A stretch of DNA of 64,000 nt, taken from positions 344,501 through 408,500 of the forward strand of contig CAUYUJ010014549.1 in assembly GCA_963575745.1 (NCBI GenBank). Direction: 5' to 3'. This stretch comes from Prorocentrum cordatum (lineage: Eukaryota > Sar > Dinophyceae > Prorocentrales > Prorocentraceae). Numbering within the stretch: position 1 is the first letter of the stretch; each line of letters opens with the position of its first letter. The notes under the pieces were generated by a model. It was given only the letters and a program-made list of their open reading frames with translations, did no database searches and was not told the origin of the DNA. The position numbers were made by a program, and so were the translations under genes. Below, in pieces: positions 61,988 to 64,000 of the stretch.

Positions 61988-62233
61988 TTGCGGAGCAGGC
62001 CGTGCAGCACACGCGAGGGCAGGAGGGCCTTCACGGGCAACCAAAACACAACCTACCGAGCCCACCCGTTTTGGAGGGCCGAGGGGAGCCAGGCCGGGAA
62101 CTTGGCCCTCCGGCGAAAAGGCCCCCCAACACGCTGGCACGCCCCTGCGGGCTCCGAGGCTCCAAGGAAAATTCCACGATCCCACCCCAAACTGTCGGTC
62201 CACATCAACACTCATGCTCTACGATTATTATCC
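61988..62233. other. Short unique sequence between R4 copies
   Basis: No motif recognised. From 62342 to 62520 there is likewise nothing recognisable. Confidence 0.4.
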
Positions 62234-62341
62234 CATGATGGTGTCCGTTTCGACCCACCCCTGGAATGTTTTGCTAAGGAGGCGAGAAGTACAATCAAAT
62301 TGCTGCTTGGCTTGCTAACTACAGGTTTGCCGCCGAGCTCT
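62234..62341 (-). repeat. Dispersed repeat R4, copy 2
   Basis: Second copy of R4, 418 bases from the first. In place of a long GAT tail it is followed on the minus strand by ATGGGATAATAATCG. Confidence 0.85.
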
Positions 62342-62523
62342 ACCCACCTCCGCTTGCGAGCTGTATGTGTCTCAACAGCTTGGTCCTTCACCCGGGGCAC
62401 AAAGTGTGCTCGGACCGTGAATGAGTTGAGAAGGGAACTTGGAACACAATCAAAACCGAAAGCAAGCCCCCTTGGCCGGCCCTCGCAGTGTGTTCCAGAA
62501 GAATTATATCTTCGGTGACCACC

Positions 62524-64000
62524 CTAAACTCCGAACAAAACGAGCTGCAGGACACTCTTTACTGCCATATATACAGCACGAACGAGCCTACGGGCCATGT
62601 TGATCCAGGCGCCTGGGAGCCTAGCAGCCTGGATTTCACGATCAGTCATGGACATATAGCGGATCTCAGGGAGCGGGAGCCCGGCCAGGGTGGAGTTGAT
62701 ATGAGCCACGACTGTATCTCTTTCTGAACTGATGTCGCAGTCGAGGCTACTCCACACCGGGTTACTCCACTGAACGGTGAAGTTGACGATCCTCTCGACC
62801 ATATGGACTCCGTAGAACCCGGAAGGCAGCAAGTCGAGCGTCATGTGCAGCTCGCGGTACTGACCGGGCCAGATCAGCATCTGCCAGCTCTCTGCCATGT
62901 GGGGTATGGTCACCGAAGCCTCAGAGATCGCGGTGGCGACCTGCTCGGCCCCAGGCGGGCGGGGCTCGCCTGACAGGAACTCGCGCTGGATCCAGTCTTG
63001 CAGGATCTCGGGGTCGTCCGCTAGCCGCTCGGCGTGGCGCTGGCGGACGTGAAGGTCGGTGATGTCCACTCCGCGCCAGGCCTCCTGCAGGAGGCTCGCC
63101 GAGCTGCGGGGCGACGTCGCGGCGAAGTCGGACGCGCCTTGCGCAGCCGTGATGACTGCCCCGAGGCTGCTGTCGACCACCTTGCCAGCCGAGACGGACA
63201 CGCTGGCCACGACGCCCATCATGGTCCCGAGGTGGGCGAGCGGCCCGGCAACGTAGAGCCACCCGATCATCAAGGCGGCGACCGCCGCCCACGTCACTCC
63301 TCGCGAGGTTGAGCGTCCGCACCACCTCGCGATGAGCCAGGCCGCGCGCAGCAGCGACCAGCTGCTCCAGCGCGCGCGCCTCTGCCCCGCGGCCGCGCCC
63401 GCTGCCAGCGGCTGCGCCACCAGCGGCTGCGGGGGCCTCAGTGCTGCCGCGCCAGGGGCCGCTGGCGCTGGCGCCTCGGCCTCGACCACGCCCGCGCCCG
63501 CCGCTGCATCCCCCGGCTGCTGCGGACCCGCCAGCAGCCCATCCACCAGCGCGCCCAGTGCTGGCGCAGGCGGCTGGGCTGGCGCTGCCCGGGGCGCTGG
63601 CGAGGCCACCCGGCGGCCCCCCGCCAGCGGCGCCGGCGGGACTCCCTGCGCAGGCAGCACCCAGGCGCCGTCCTGGCCCTTGCGCCAGCCCGCTGGCGGC
63701 ATGCTGGATGCCCTCGCCCTCGCCGAAGATGCCCTCCGGGAAGTAGTTGGGCAGCTTCTCGGCCGCCTCGCGGATGAGCGGGGCGATCCCTCGCTGCTCA
63801 GCCTGTGCCAGGACCCGGGAGGCGGTGACAACGTCCACGTAGATGCGGAGGCTGGACTCTGTGAGCCACCGCCCCGCCTCCTTGATGTCCTGGAAGGGGG
63901 CACCACGAGCCACGGAATCGCTGGCGAACCCTGCGCGCGCCGAGTGAGGCGTCCAGTGAATGTCGAGGCCCAAGGCTGCTTCAAACTGCTTGAGCCGATG
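62524..64000 (-). CDS. 3' part of a tyrosine-recombinase gene fused to a membrane-segment C-terminal domain; one frame change
   Basis: The gene enters from beyond 64000. The first frame reads HRLKQFEAALGLDIHWTPHS, ARAGFASD..., AGRWLTESSLRIYVDVV. These give the HxxR box (HSAR), the W (GRW) and the Tyr nucleophile (RIYVDVV) of a tyrosine recombinase. It continues AEKLPNYFPEGIFGEGEG. Near 63700 a +1 frame change leads to MPPAGWRKGQDGAWVLPAQG, a long Ala/Pro-rich linker, a hydrophobic stretch VTWAAVAALMIGWLYVAGPL followed by MMGVVASVSVSAG, and a 200-residue C-terminal domain (ITDLHVRQRHAERLADDPEI, LHMTLDLLPSGFYGVHMVER, VWSSLDCDISSERDTVVAHI) ending RRLVRAVYMAVKSVLQLVLF. I do not recognise the C-terminal domain. 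It may be the last ORF of another DIRS-order element. Confidence 0.65.
   Translation of the reverse strand, partial: IGSSSLKQPWASTFTGRLTRRAQGSPAIPWLVVPPSRTSRRRGGGSQSPASASTWTLSPPPGSWHRLSSEGSPRSSARRPRSCPTTSRRASSARARASSMPPAGWRKGQDGAWVLPAQGVPPAPLAGGRRVASPAPRAAPAQPPAPALGALVDGLLAGPQQPGDAAAGAGVVEAEAPAPAAPGAAALRPPQPLVAQPLAAGAAAGQRRARWSSWSLLRAAWLIARWCGRSTSRGVTWAAVAALMIGWLYVAGPLAHLGTMMGVVASVSVSAGKVVDSSLGAVITAAQGASDFAATSPRSSASLLQEAWRGVDITDLHVRQRHAERLADDPEILQDWIQREFLSGEPRPPGAEQVATAISEASVTIPHMAESWQMLIWPGQYRELHMTLDLLPSGFYGVHMVERIVNFTVQWSNPVWSSLDCDISSERDTVVAHINSTLAGLPLPEIRYMSMTDREIQAARLPGAWINMARRLVRAVYMAVKSVLQLVLFGV

Overview
The window looks like nuclear DNA of a dinoflagellate. The strongest evidence is at 311-332: on the minus strand it reads as an exact 22-base copy of the dinoflagellate trans-spliced leader (SL), followed at once by an ATG-led open frame. 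Four to five more diverged SL-like copies (4172-4195, 19532-19552, 48291-48312, 52397-52418 and, more weakly, 61969-61987) lie just upstream of minus-strand genes. That is the known signature of processed mRNAs copied back into the genome. GC-rich sequence, abundant satellites, long frames broken by single-base shifts and many retroelements fit the same picture. The species cannot be named from the sequence.

Layout. 1-310: 5' part of a minus-strand gene behind the exact SL. 524-4068: minus-strand gene with a Cys-rich finger. 4.7-6.9 kb: satellite with a ~22-bp period. 6.9-14.9 kb: no supportable gene; GC-rich sequence with minisatellites. 14.9-19.5 kb: long minus-strand gene of unknown function behind an SL relic. 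20.5-36.1 kb: a plus-strand tyrosine-recombinase (DIRS-order) retrotransposon of about 15.6 kb with split direct repeats. 36.1-42.3 kb: simple and tandem repeats only. 42.5-43.1 kb: a decayed coding fragment. 44.3-48.3 kb: a decayed minus-strand non-LTR retrotransposon behind an SL relic. 49.3-50.5 kb: purine tract, ATC microsatellite and short dispersed repeats. 50.75-52.4 kb: broken minus-strand tyrosine recombinase plus cytosine-methyltransferase-like gene behind an SL relic. 53.7-57.0 kb: two arrays of a ~90-bp satellite. 57.6-61.6 kb: minus-strand Gag and RT-RNase H retroelement. 62.5-64.0 kb: 3' part of another tyrosine-recombinase gene with membrane segments.

How the parts work together. 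The intact-looking element at 20.5-36.1 kb encodes Gag-like sequence with a CCCH finger, the N-terminal motifs of a C5 cytosine methyltransferase, reverse transcriptase, RNase H, the C-terminal motifs of a C5 methyltransferase, and a tyrosine recombinase with all recognisable catalytic residues. The terminal arrangement A1 ... B1-A2-B2 would let a circular cDNA be rebuilt and inserted by the recombinase at a short core. The other minus-strand units are related retroelement families or retroposed host mRNAs in various stages of decay.

Limits. No alignment or database search was run. Family calls rest on motifs read by eye, and exon-intron structure was not modelled.
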